Source: Tillus elongatus
Lineage: Eukaryota; Arthropoda; Insecta; Coleoptera; Cleridae
Assembly: GCA_964006375.1 (NCBI GenBank)
Contig: OZ023265.1
Location: 150,636,769-150,700,768, forward strand
Direction: 5' to 3'
DNA length: 64,000 bases
The notes beneath the pieces are model-generated. The model had not been told where the DNA came from and ran no database searches. It saw only the letters and a list, made by a program, of their open reading frames with translations. Shown one piece after another: positions 52,499-64,000 of this stretch; the stretch's first letter is position 1, and each line of letters starts with the position of its first letter. The position numbers and the translations under genes are program-made.

Positions 52499-54226
52499 AT
52501 GGTGAGGCAGAACCAATTTTCCGGTAAGAACTTAGAACAGCACATAATAACATTCTTCGAAAAGTTAGATACACTTCGAAATGGTGAAACTGAGGCCCCT
52601 GGAAAAAATGTTCGACAGTCTCTACGAATGGAAATCAAATCACTAGACTTTTGGAGATCGGTAATCTCAGAGTGTCTAGCATCTTTTGTGTATGTGTTCA
52701 TAGTATGTGGTGCTGCAGCCAGTGCAGGTGTAGGTGCTTCAATTTCATCGATGCTGTTAGCCACCGCTTTAGCTGGCGGTTGTACGATGACTTCCTTGAC
52801 ACAGTGCTTCTCTCATATTTCAGGAGCACATGTTAATCCTGCAGTAACTGTTGCCATGGGAGTTACCAAAAATATATCATTTTTAAGGACGATTATGTAT
52901 ATAATTGCTCAGTGTGGTGGTGGAATAGCTGGTGCAGCTTTCTTGTATAGTGTCACAGTTCCTGGTTACCAAGGTAATTTAACTGCTGCAGTAGAACATT
53001 CCGCTTCAATACCAGCCTGGGAACGGTTTGGAATTGAGCTTATATTGACTTTTATAATAGTTTTTTCATATTTCGTTTCGATGGATGATGAAAGAAAACT
53101 TATGACTAACCCAGCACTTACAATTGGAACAACATACTCGGCCTGTTTATTTGTTTCGATGCCATATCTAAATCCCGCTAGATCACTTGGACCATCCTTT
53201 GTTCTCAACAAATGGGACAATCATTGGGTATTTTGGGTAGGTCCAATTATTGGTGGATTCGCTTCAGGTATAGCATATAAATTTATCTTTTATCCAAAAC
53301 GTCACACTAAGAACAAAGAAGTGGGTGATGGTGATTCATCAAGTTTAAGTTCACATGAAGATGCATATGATGATATTGAAAAACCAGCAACCCAGCGATT
53401 CCAGGAACCAAATTACAACACTTATAAGCCAAATGGAAATCCTGTACCAAGAAATTATGGACTTGCATCTTCAAGTTTGTATTCCGCACCACCTACAAAA
53501 TTTGACAGAGTTGAATCACTTTATGGTGGAACGAAATCACTTTACTGCAAATCACCTCCGTTGACCCGAGCCAATCTCAACAGATCCCAGTCTGTTTACA
53601 CAAAATCTAACACTACTTTGAACAAAGACGCCCTTCTGAAGACTGGCCCTTTAGTGCCTGCAAGATCACTTTATCCAATGCGACTTGACCAACAGAGTCA
53701 TGTACAGAACCAGAATTTACAGAATCAACTTCACCAGAGATCAGAAAGTATTTATGGTACTCGAGGCATAACTCCTGGCACGGCACGACCTGAAAACTAT
53801 ACTGATCGAGAACGGACTGAAAAAGATCGATCACTCTACGGAATGAGAAGCAGTACTCTTGGAAATGATAATAATGGCAAATATGATGAGTCAGCTAAAA
53901 CAACAAAGACAAATCGGCCTGAATCTATGTATGGTATGATGGGCTCACAAACCAGAAGAGCAGGCCAGTCAACACAGTCTGATGATTCTAGTTACAGTTC
54001 TTATCAAAGTAGTGTTCCAAGAAGCAGTAATAATGCTACAAATACATACCAAACTGCTAATCCTAATTCAGTTTTCCAAACTAAGACATGTGGTGGCAAT
54101 AGTAATTTTGGGCAGAGGCAGGAAAGACCTAATCAGCCGGCACCACATTCACAACAGGCTGCGCCTAATGCAGCTTCCTACCATCATTCATTGCCTCAAC
54201 ATTCAGCAAATTCCACACAGTACTAA
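52499..54226 (+). CDS. bib: Big brain (Bib) neurogenic MIP/aquaporin-family channel
   Basis: 575-residue uninterrupted frame. An N-terminal cytosolic segment (about 1-50) leads to six membrane spans with the two MIP half-helix motifs, NPA at 113-115 (HVNPAVTV) and NPA at 225-227 (YLNPARSLGP). E58 lies in the first span, where Bib carries a glutamate that affects its conductance. The long hydrophilic tail (about 270-575) repeats the Bib signature LYGG/SLY/SIYG tyrosine motifs: KSLYCKSPPLTR, NLNRSQSVY, GPLVPARSLYPMR, RSESIYG and QSDDSSY. Bib is a plasma-membrane protein that promotes Notch signalling during neuroblast selection and conducts cations rather than water in Drosophila. The first ATG is at 52499 after a short upstream frame (52453..52473). 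The whole coding region is one exon, which may mean intron loss or a retrocopy. The frame is unbroken and the motifs are kept, so I treat it as functional. Confidence 0.93.
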   Translation: MVRQNQFSGKNLEQHIITFFEKLDTLRNGETEAPGKNVRQSLRMEIKSLDFWRSVISECLASFVYVFIVCGAAASAGVGASISSMLLATALAGGCTMTSLTQCFSHISGAHVNPAVTVAMGVTKNISFLRTIMYIIAQCGGGIAGAAFLYSVTVPGYQGNLTAAVEHSASIPAWERFGIELILTFIIVFSYFVSMDDERKLMTNPALTIGTTYSACLFVSMPYLNPARSLGPSFVLNKWDNHWVFWVGPIIGGFASGIAYKFIFYPKRHTKNKEVGDGDSSSLSSHEDAYDDIEKPATQRFQEPNYNTYKPNGNPVPRNYGLASSSLYSAPPTKFDRVESLYGGTKSLYCKSPPLTRANLNRSQSVYTKSNTTLNKDALLKTGPLVPARSLYPMRLDQQSHVQNQNLQNQLHQRSESIYGTRGITPGTARPENYTDRERTEKDRSLYGMRSSTLGNDNNGKYDESAKTTKTNRPESMYGMMGSQTRRAGQSTQSDDSSYSSYQSSVPRSSNNATNTYQTANPNSVFQTKTCGGNSNFGQRQERPNQPAPHSQQAAPNAASYHHSLPQHSANSTQY

Positions 54227-54382
54227 AAATGGCTCGAGGTCAAATTTGTTTGTTAATTACTTTTTTTTTTACTATTGTATAATGTTTTTGTGTTATGTAG
54301 GTTTTTTACATGAAATCCAAAGAATAGTTTTTATATAACTTTTATAAATCTAAGTCCACTATTTTTTGTATACTATTTTATA

Positions 54383-54388
54383 AATAAA
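54383..54388 (+). terminator. poly(A) signal of bib
   Basis: AATAAA about 155 bp after the bib stop codon in an AT-rich 3' flank. No genomic poly(A) tract follows, which argues against a recent processed copy. Confidence 0.5.
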
Positions 54389-54679
54389 TTAATTTATAAA
54401 TTTTTATTTGTTTTATATACCTTGAGTGTCTTTTAACATTACGTTTGTCATGGCCAGTTTTATGCAATAGGTAATTTGAGAAGCATCATATATTTAAAAT
54501 ATCTGCATGGAGTAGATTTTGCTCGATTCTTATTTTGTTTAAAATAAATATACAAAAAATTTTAATTCCTTTCATACTGTAAATTTAAGATAGTGTTTCA
54601 TGACTATCATTAATTAACGTGAAACGTTTACTTATTCATTATTGCAAGCTAATTTTACAATGTATTAAACAAAAAATAA

Positions 54680-54999
54680 AAAGTCTTGATGTAGCAAGTA
54701 CATTATGGTAGTGAATTTTCATAAAAATGTTTTTAATAGCAAATATGTGTTTTTTTAAGAAATCAGGCGTCCAATTTGGTTACCGGATTAATTTTTTAGT
54801 AGAAACAATGTACCATGTTTCATCAAAATAATTTTATTGCTTGAAAATGTACAAAAATGTCCGAAAGTAAACTTAGTGTTCACGAAAATAACGGTTTCTT
54901 GGTCAACCTTATAGGTTAATAGCAAATTGAGCTATTCAAATTTGAAGCATTTAATGAAAATTCGCTACCATAAGGCACTTGCTGCATTCCGAATTTCTT

Positions 55000-55000
<1 letters not shown>
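54680..55000 (+). repeat. Opposed CAGCAAGTG-type blocks
   Basis: GTCTTGATGTAGCAAGTACA at 54682 and the reversed CGCTACCATAAGGCACTTGC at 54962. Between them, TGTTTTTTTAAGAAATCAGG and AGTAGAAACAATGTACCATG. One complete unit of the dispersed repeat, end to end. Confidence 0.75.
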
Positions 55001-56194
<1,194 letters not shown>

Positions 56195-56195
<1 letters not shown>

Positions 56196-56530
56196 AAAGT
56201 TCTGGACGCAGCAAGTGCGTTATGGTAGTGAATTTTTAGTAAATATTTCAAATTTGAATAACTCAATTTTCTATAAACTTAGAAAGTTGAATGTTGGTAT
56301 GTAGTAATGTCTTTCCCAAGCAAACGTGTCCACCAAATTTCATTCAAATAGCCATGTAATTTTCGGAGAAAAATTTTTGTCGAAAGAGTACAACATTTTC
56401 CCGGAAAACCTTGTCCGATTTTCTTGGCTAACGAACTCATCCAAGCCATTAATAAAAAAAAAGGTACTTGCCGAGTTTCACCCAAATCGGTTAATTATTT
56501 TTTGAGATCGGTTGGATACACACACACATT
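56195..56530 (-). repeat. Dispersed repeat and reversed (AT)-anchored repeat
   Basis: GTTCTGGACGCAGCAAGTGC at 56200 then, reversed, GAAATTTGGTGGACACGTTT, CCTGGTCC-like AACCTTGTCCGATTTTCTTG and AATTATTTTTTGAGATCGGT ending in (CA)n. Confidence 0.8.
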
Positions 56531-56538
56531 TTTATATG

Positions 56539-56540
56539 TT

Positions 56541-56606
<66 letters not shown>
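56539..56606. repeat. (AT)n array
   Basis: About 65 bp, joined on the left to a reversed anchored repeat and on the right to an (AT)-hairpin repeat. Confidence 0.97.
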
Positions 56607-56609
<3 letters not shown>

Positions 56610-56735
56610 AAATATAGATTGAAACTGACCCCGGATATGGGTCCTAGTTCGCGCTCATTTGAATTTTTTTTTGCAAAGTCTCACCATCGACCCCTGTCTA
56701 TTAGTGAATTTTTTAATAAAAATTCACTAATTAGA
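56607..56735 (+). repeat. (AT)-hairpin repeat copy
   Basis: AAACAAATATAGATTGAAAC, TGACCCCGGATATGGGTCCT, GTTCGCGCTCATTTGA, ending with TTAGTGAATTTTTTAATAAA and AATTCACTAA, an almost perfect 13-bp stem. Confidence 0.85.
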
Positions 56736-57930
<1,195 letters not shown>

Positions 57931-58019
57931 AAATTTGGTAGGTAGGTTTACGATATAAATGTAAACTATACACCAAAATTTAGATTTATATGTTACAGGA
58001 AAAAAAAGTTATAATAAAA

Positions 58020-58095
58020 TATGTTGTGCCAGATCATTTCTATGAAAATTCACTACCATAACGCACTTGCTGCGTCCAGGCTTTTTTTGTTTGAG
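58020..58095 (-). repeat. Reversed CAGCAAGTGCG block
   Basis: AAAATTCACTACCATAACGC and ACTTGCTGCGTCCAGG. Confidence 0.8.
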
Positions 58096-58379
58096 CATCC
58101 TACGCATATGTACCCTTCCTATATGAGTCCATTCTGGCGACTTTTGCCTTCACGTGGGTCTTTGAGATGCCTTCGATCTGGTCGATACCCCACCAGAGGT
58201 TTATTTGTGTTCCCGCATGCTCGACCTGTTTCATCATCCTGTGGATGCTGACGGCTCTTCCTCCCCTCCTCTTGGTCAGCATAACCAGGGCGACACTGTT
58301 GTCGCAGGCGATGTTTACGGTTCCACCACTCTGAGGGGCGGCAGCTTCTACTGCTGTACCTACCCAAGGTGGCATAGAA

Positions 58380-58645
58380 CAGTGGCACCGAAAGCAATAC
58401 AGGTGATTGCAGGAACGATCCCCATATACTTATTGGCAAGAGAGGTAACTTATAAAAGACATGAAAATAGAAGAGAACAAAAAAAGTAGGCAAGAGCCGA
58501 AACAATGTTGGAGTGGCAGCGAGAATGGAGGAAGGAGATATAATCCCACTGGACAAAGAGGGTTATTCCATACATACAGACGTGGATATCGAGACAGCAT
58601 GGTGAGGTGTGTTATTATTTTACACAATTTCTGTCAGGTCTTGGG
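58380..58645 (+). pseudogene. LINE RT C-terminal fragment
   Basis: Reads PKAIQVIAGTIPIYLLAREV then ETMLEWQREWRKE and WISRQHGEVCYYFTQFLSG with stops, the C-terminal region of an R1/jockey-type RT. It precedes a fragment that belongs upstream of it, so the copy is rearranged. Confidence 0.6.
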
Positions 58646-58985
58646 CGTTTGAGGTAAGCCCAAAAAGTGGTCTAAAGCTCACGCCTCACAAAATTCAAAG
58701 TATAGTGGTTGTGTGATGAAGAACACTGAGAACAGTAACTGTCAAGGTGGGCAATGCAGAAATTAAGTCGTAGACAACCATGAACTGCCTTGGCATACAA
58801 GTAGAACATAACATAAACATGGGTGTGCACACAGAAAGAGTAGTGGCAAAAGCAGACATGATGGTTGCAAAGCTTGGGCGTCTGATCTAATATATCAGTG
58901 GACCTAAACCAGGGAGAAGGAGAGTGCTGAGTAGTGTGGTAAACTGTGTGGTGTTGTAGTGGGTGTATCTGCTTTTTCGTGGGGG
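58646..58985 (+). pseudogene. LINE RT fragment out of order
   Basis: Reads GLKLTPHKIQSIVVV, LGIQVEHNINMGVHTERVVA and ISGPKPGRRRVLSSVVNCVV with stops. In intact elements this block comes before the C-terminal one at 58380. About 98 bp of it are duplicated at 59087-59184. Confidence 0.65.
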
Positions 58986-59080
58986 TTTTTCTTCTGCATT
59001 TTACGCTCATTATATCCTTTTAGTGAATTTTCGTAGAAAAAATTCACTAATGGAGAGATCCCGACTTTTGAATTTTGAAA
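58931..59080 (+). repeat. Inverted repeat arm A
   Basis: From AGTAGTGTGGTAAACTGTGTG through CATTATATCC, the hairpin TTAGTGAATTTTCG... and GGAGAGATCCCGACTTTT. The reverse complement is at 59378-59522 with few differences. Confidence 0.8.
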
Positions 59081-59086
59081 AATTTT

Positions 59087-59201
59087 GGCATACAAGTAGA
59101 ATATAACAAAAACATGGGTGTGCACACAGAAAGAGTAGTGGCAAAAGCAGACATGATGGTTGCAAAGCTTGGGCGTCTGATCTCAAATATCAGCGGACCA
59201 A

Positions 59202-59203
<2 letters not shown>
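59087..59203 (+). repeat. Direct duplicate of part of the LINE fragment
   Basis: GGCATACAAGTAGAATATAA through AAGCTTGGGCGTCTGATCTC matches 58791-58889 nearly exactly, then runs ATATCAGCGGACCAAAACAA into an (AT)n array. Confidence 0.8.

Positions 59204-59204
<1 letters not shown>

Positions 59205-59291
<87 letters not shown>
59205..59291. repeat. (AT)n array
   Basis: About 87 bp between the duplicated LINE segment and an (AT)-hairpin repeat. Confidence 0.97.
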
Positions 59292-59294
<3 letters not shown>

Positions 59295-59433
59295 TATAAA
59301 CATATAAAAATTGAAACTGACACCGGATATGGGTTCTAGGGGTCCTAGTTCGCGCTTATTTGCAAAAATTTTTTCAAAATTAAAAAGTCGGGATCTCTCC
59401 ATTAGTGAATTTTTTCTACGAAAATTCACTAAA
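59292..59433 (+). repeat. (AT)-hairpin repeat copy, best preserved
   Basis: AAATATATAAACATATAAAA, ACTGACACCGGATATGGGTT, CTAGGGGTCCTAGTTCGCGC, AAAGTCGGGATCTCTCC, then TTAGTGAATTTTTTCTACGA and AAATTCACTAA. The terminal stem is 13 bp. Confidence 0.88.
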
Positions 59434-59522
59434 AGGATATAATGAGCGGAAAATGCAGAAGAAAAACCCCCACGAAAAAGCAGATACACCCACTACAACA
59501 CCACACAGTTTACCACACTACT
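59378..59522 (-). repeat. Inverted repeat arm B
   Basis: Reverse-complement partner of 58931-59080. The two arms enclose the duplicated LINE segment and an (AT)n array. Confidence 0.8.
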
Positions 59523-61397
59523 ACCATACAGGGGCACCGTACTCCGCCGCACTGTAGACGAGACCCAAAGCTGAGCATCGAAGGGTAGTAGTCGATGCAC
59601 CCCACGTCGTGCCACAAAGCATCTGTAGGATATTATTTCTTGTTCGGATTTTGGCTGCCATATTATCTAGATGTTTCTTGTACGTTAAAGTTCTATCGAT
59701 GGTAATTCCCAGGTTAGCGAGTTTGTTGTTCAAGTGGAAGCAAGTACACTCGGTTTTGCCTGGGTTAGGTGTTAGCCTCCATCTTCGGTAGTATTGTCCA
59801 AGGACCTTGAGGTCGTTGGTTAAAATTTATTCTGTGCTTTCTATTGTCTTCTGTCTGACTGCTATTGCCAGGTCGTCCGCGTGTGGTAACTTGTTTGATA
59901 TTGTTTCTGGCATATCAGATATGTATAGATTAAACAGCACAGGAGCCAGTACAGATCACTGGGGTAAGCCATTTTGCAGTCTTCTCACCTTGCTGGATAG
60001 GTCACCCATTTCCACCTGACATGATATGTCACACAACATGTTGTTCAGGAGCCGACCCAGCCTTTTATCGGGGATCACTCGGAGGAATTTATAAAGCAGG
60101 CCCTCTCTCCAGACTGTGTCATAGGCCGTTGTGAGGTCAATAAATACTGCGGACTTCTTAAGGCATTCCTGGAATCCAGGCTCGATGAACGTTGTCAGGC
60201 TTAGTACCTAATCTGTGCAGTTGCGGCCAGGGCAAAATCCAGCCTGTTCGATTGGAACACATTGGTTTATTCTGTCACGAATTCTTTCCAGGAGTTTGTA
60301 GCATGAGCTCAGCAGTGAGATGGGCCTGTAGCTTTCAGCCATGTTATACGGTTTGCCTGGTTTTAAGAGAGCTATTATCTTAGTCCGCCCAAAATCCTTG
60401 GGGAGAGAACCGCTGTTAAGTATGTCGGTGACAAAGTCAGCTATCCATTTTCTAGCATATTTTTCAGTGTTTATAAGAAATTCATTGTGAATCCCATCAT
60501 ATCCAGGAGCCTTACCGGTTTTGTATTTCAGGGCCTGGGTGACTTCCTCATCGCTAAAAGGCCTTGAGAATTGGAGATCTTCAGTGCAGGCACTCTTTAG
60601 GTCCCTAAGTTCACGTTTGATTTTTGTCGTATGTTCGCGATCTCTGGGGGCTCTCGATAAGGAGACTATTCGATTTGCAACTTGATTTGGGCCTACTTCT
60701 GGTCTCTCGCGAAGGATGGGTTTACCTGCTCCTAGTTTCCTGAGGAGGCTCCTGGCTTTTCTACTAGAGTGTTTAAAGTCGATACCCTCGGTGGTTTCAG
60801 TCCATTTTTTTTTCTACGGGCTGAGAGAGTGCAGCAGTTCATCTGCTATTTCGAGGTCTCCACTCTGCAGAAAGTTCTGGTACAAGTTGTCACTGTCATC
60901 GTTCCAGCCTGGTATATATTCCCTTCTGTATACCCTCGGGATATGTTTCTTTGCTATGCATATAATGGCTCTGGTAAACCTGTTGTAGTTTTTGTGTCAA
61001 GGGGGGATCCACCTCAGGCACTTGTCCAGGTCTGATTTGAAATTATTCCAATTTTCTTTCCCAAAATTCCACCGTGGTCTGGTGAATCTTATAATTGGGA
61101 TTTGGATCCCCACTTCTAATATAATGGGTCGGTGTTGGCTCTTAGGGAAGTTCTCAAGGACATGGCAATAGGTTGGCCGTTTTGGTTCGAAGTTATGAAT
61201 GTTAGGTCTGGGTTATATTCCCCATTCCAAGCCCCAGACCGGAAGGTTCCCCGCTCTTTGGCATCAAATATGAGATGTAGGTTTTGTTTTGCAAATTCTA
61301 AATTGCCTTGAAAGGATTGCTTTCTATTATTTGCGGAAGGCAACGGGAAACCAGTGCATTGTATGACCATTTTATAATACAAGTCGCTGTTGTACAC
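59521..61397 (-). pseudogene. LINE endonuclease end and nearly complete RT
   Basis: The minus strand from 61397 reads endonuclease text (NLEFAKQNLHLIFDAKERG, GAWNGEYNPDLTFIT). A linker follows, then the RT: FSDEEVTQALKYKTGKAPGY, PKDFGRTKIIALLKPGKP, ESYRPISLLSSCYKLLE, FIDLTTAYDTVWREGLLYKF, LPHADDLAIAVR (catalytic box ADD kept, first residue H) and NLGITIDRTLTYKKHLD to 59521. A few in-frame stops make it non-functional, but it is less decayed than most LINEs here. 3'-truncated at the inverted repeat. Confidence 0.8.
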
Positions 61398-61735
61398 ACG
61401 TTCTTATGATTTTAATCTGCTGCCTAATCATATTAAGAATTGTCGCACTCTAGCGTAATTCAAGAGAGAGCTAAAACAGTATCTATATTCAGTGTTTTTA
61501 TTCTGTCAATGAGTTCGAAAAGCACTCAAGGTCATCAAAGTTGTTGTGATGTTTTTTAGTTATAGTCTTTTTTGTGTCTTATTCATGATTTAGTGTGTAA
61601 CTGTTTGTATTTATGTAAATATTTTGTATATTATTTTATCTATTGATTCTTATGTTTTTGTATTTTATTGACATGTCTATCTGAAACATTGTATCAGCTC
61701 ATGACAAATAAATCTATCTATCTATCTAAGAAAGT
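61385..61735 (+). pseudogene. LINE 3' end with (ATCT)n tail
   Basis: Reads FNLLPNHIKNCRTL, stop, FKRELKQYLYSVF, the last residues of a jockey/CR1-like RT. A 200-bp 3' untranslated end follows, finishing GACAAATAAATCTATCTATC. The short-repeat tail is typical for 3' ends of such LINEs. Confidence 0.7.
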
Positions 61736-62440
61736 TTTAAAAATCAAAATTCGCTAAAAGGAAATATATTTGAGATTTCATATAATATGGTCAGGACATA
61801 AGGTAAACGGATTTTTCTCTAACTTTTATTTAAATTAATACACCATTTACTGTATTAATTTTATTTGCTTCACTATACATGTTTCAAGGAATCTCACAAT
61901 AATAATAATGATGTCATACATACATCACAGTTCATAATTAGCAGAATAGTATATTGTGCAGTTACATAATATTTCTCAGTTTTATTAGCAGGACAGCCTA
62001 AATGGCAAGTTCATATAGCAGGAAATACAAGTTTCAAGATATGGTTTTCCTTCAACTACAACTATTACTATTTTTATAATACTACTAGCTGATTACCTGG
62101 CATTGCCCGGGACTAATGATTTGATATTTCTTACCTACCCCCATGTTTTAAACGGTATCATTATTAATCTTAGCGACCCTGAAAACTATGACACCGAAGC
62201 TAATATTCCTCTTTTTACATGCCATGTATATTAAACAAAATAAAATAAAGACCATACAACATTGAATACATCAGTTCTAGTATGTATATCATCGGACTTA
62301 ATCCATATAATATATTACTATTACATACTTGGATGGGTGCCAGCTGTGGCGAATATTGTATATGAAAGGTAATCGGAAACTACCACATTGCACCTTTCCC
62401 AAACAGTATTCATAGCACACAGTGATTGTTGCAACGACAA
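61736..62440. other. AT-rich region with one known-looking motif
   Basis: TACTAGCTGATTACCTGGCA and TTGCCCGGGAC (62086-62113) resemble a motif common in arthropod repeats. No gene recognised. Confidence 0.4.
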
Positions 62441-63490
62441 AGTGACATCGACGTTGCTCCTAGAAAGTGGCTCAGATAAAGGATTCTTTTGCAAGAAAAA
62501 CGGTACGCTCAAGCAGCAATTGCACACGGGATAAATGTTTCACAAGCATCTATGGATAGAATGAAGATATCTTTGGATCTGGGTATTTGAGTATGCGCCC
62601 TCTTGAGTAAAAACCTGTGGATGAAAGACGGCGAGAATGGAGAGAAAACTTGTCCAGATTGCTAAGGCAAACAGTAAAGCAACCAGTAGACTTAAAAAAA
62701 GTATGGAGCAGTATTACCTAAGGCTGATTGCTGCTGGATTGTAAGCCCGCTGTCCCCACAAAAAGCAAAAATCACACTTTCCATGGCCAATTGCAGGTGT
62801 ATACATATTTCCCTCAGTAAAATATTTATTGAACTTTTTTTAAGAATGGCAGGTTTATATGATTGTCAGTTAGAGTGAGTAGAATTAAAGGTCAAGTGTG
62901 CTGAAGGCTATTTTCATTTTCCGGGTAATTTTTCTGATGAATTAACATTTATACCATTTTGGAGAAAGCAATCAGTATGTGAGGAGCTTCAATGACGAGT
63001 TTTTTACATATTGCACAGACTGCGAAACATTCTACTCAAGTGATGATCTAGAGTGTCTGCTCAAGGAACTGGTCATTTATACATTGCAGAAGTGATGATC
63101 AATAAGGTTTAATACAAAAAAGTGCTGGAGACAGGTTACCCTCTCAACTGAATGACTGGTTCCCAAATGGTGCCTTCATCTTCATGCATGGTTCGGTGCA
63201 CCTTACATCACCAAGTTTTTGGGATAAAACAGAGTAAGAACTCTGCCGTGGCCTGGAAATAGACCAAATATGAACCCTATTGAGAATCTTTGGGCCATTG
63301 TCCAGAAGAGGTTAAAGAAAACCAACATAACAACAAACGTGGATCGTAGATCTGAGATCAACCCCGATAAACATCTGGCTTCCTGATAAGAAAATCAAGA
63401 ACTCTTGCCAAAACTGGTGGAGAGCATCCTAAGGCGTACTGAACCATTTATTAAAAGCAAGGACGTGCATACTGAACATGAAATGTAACA
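62440..63490 (+). pseudogene. Tc1-like transposase remnant
   Basis: Broken frames read RYAQAAIAHGINVSQASMDR, RRREWRENLSRLLRQ and then, near 63250, LPWPGNRPNMNPIENLWAIV and QKRLKKTN, which is the DxxPNxNPIENLW region of Tc1 transposases. Many stops; terminal repeats not found. Confidence 0.7.
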
Positions 63491-64000
63491 GCATTGTGTT
63501 CATTTTTCAATAAATAAGAAATCAGCACTGCTTTGACATGTTTGATCTTAAAAATCGTCACGTCTTTAGGTTTACTTTATCTATGTATATATGTTACAGA
63601 TGGGGATATTTTATTTATGTATATTCATCAGAGGTGTGCCAACTCATGTTGTTTCGAACCGAACCATCAACAAACTTAACAAATATGTTGGCTCGAACTA
63701 AGAAACTTATTAATTGGCTTGCTACAAAAAAGCTTCAGCTTATGATTGTAAAAAATACACTGTAAAAAGTAATATGTCCAAACAAATATCTAAATATAAT
63801 TGAACTGTCACTTCCAGTTTTGCGGCTTCAGAGTCCTAAAAGCAATTATTTTCTTCACCAATATATCTCCCCACTCTCCACATCATTTGTAAAACCATTC
63901 CCTTTCTAGTTATTAATAACAAATAAATTAATGCTCTTTACTTTCTACAATAAATTTTGACATTAGCTTAACTTGGCAGCGTAGATGTAGAAGTCTTAAA
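63491..64000. other. Window end, nothing recognised
   Basis: A 75-codon plus frame (63538..63765) contains LTNMLARTKKLINWLATKKL; this could be a fragment of a LINE RT (NI.KL..W...N.L.LN..KT), but it is too short to call. Confidence 0.3.

Noticed and set aside
53307..54338. Frames overlapping the bib tail on both strands
   Set aside because: Shadows of the low-complexity bib coding region.
58100..58556. Minus frames with VNIACDNSVALVMLTK, possibly RNase H-like
   Set aside because: One weak resemblance only; no second acidic block, and the segment overlaps plus-strand LINE text.

Overview
This is a repeat-dominated, AT-rich eukaryotic window, almost certainly from an insect. It holds a big brain (bib) aquaporin-family gene, an insect errantivirus-like LTR element with an env frame, Tc1/mariner debris, several LINE and SINE families and long (AT)n arrays. 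I see no bacterial-style operons, no intact tRNA or rRNA gene and no CRISPR array. I cannot fix the insect order from this sequence.

Two host genes can be supported. On the minus strand a DNAJB13-like (axonemal DnaJ) gene can be assembled from five exons running from 41441 down to 2303. All splice phases agree, giving 348 codons plus stop over 39 kb. On the plus strand a single uninterrupted 575-codon frame at 52499..54226 encodes the bib orthologue. A possible orphan exon at 20176..20331 and a broken ribosomal protein S19 copy near 42.1-42.3 kb are the only other host-derived coding traces.

Layout: 0.6-2.1 kb has a tRNA-headed SINE and a long foldback. 2.7-7.2 kb is a TIR element with a 6-bp target duplication, itself carrying a dead LINE and (AT)n arrays. 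7.4-9.6 kb is a mariner stub followed by a decayed RNase H-bearing LINE. 10.5-13.9 kb is a disrupted Tc1/mariner-like transposon. 14.5-22.6 kb is dense with (AT)n-anchored repeats and a ~277-bp tandem repeat. 22.7-25.9 kb has a retrotransposed LINE tail, two hammerhead-like motifs and a LINE 3' end. 26.658-34.318 kb is a structurally complete errantivirus-like element with identical 292-bp LTRs and a 4-bp duplication, lying sense-oriented in the 26.8-kb intron 2 of the DNAJB13-like gene. 35.4-40.7 kb holds broken LINE and Ty3/gypsy fragments and a young SINE. 42.5-47 kb is two LINEs, one split by an (AT)-hairpin insertion. 50-51.8 kb is another block of the 15-19 kb tandem family. After bib, 54.7-64 kb is again repeats, rearranged LINEs and a Tc1 remnant.

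The strongest candidates for something not routinely described are: the intact errantivirus-like element with a four-unit tandem repeat in its leader; the minimal hammerhead-like motifs in a small dispersed repeat at 22.8 and 25.9 kb; the (AT)n-plus-terminal-hairpin repeat family that inserts into LINEs; and the 4.5-kb TIR element with palindromic subterminal repeats. All calls come from reading the sequence; no database search was possible.
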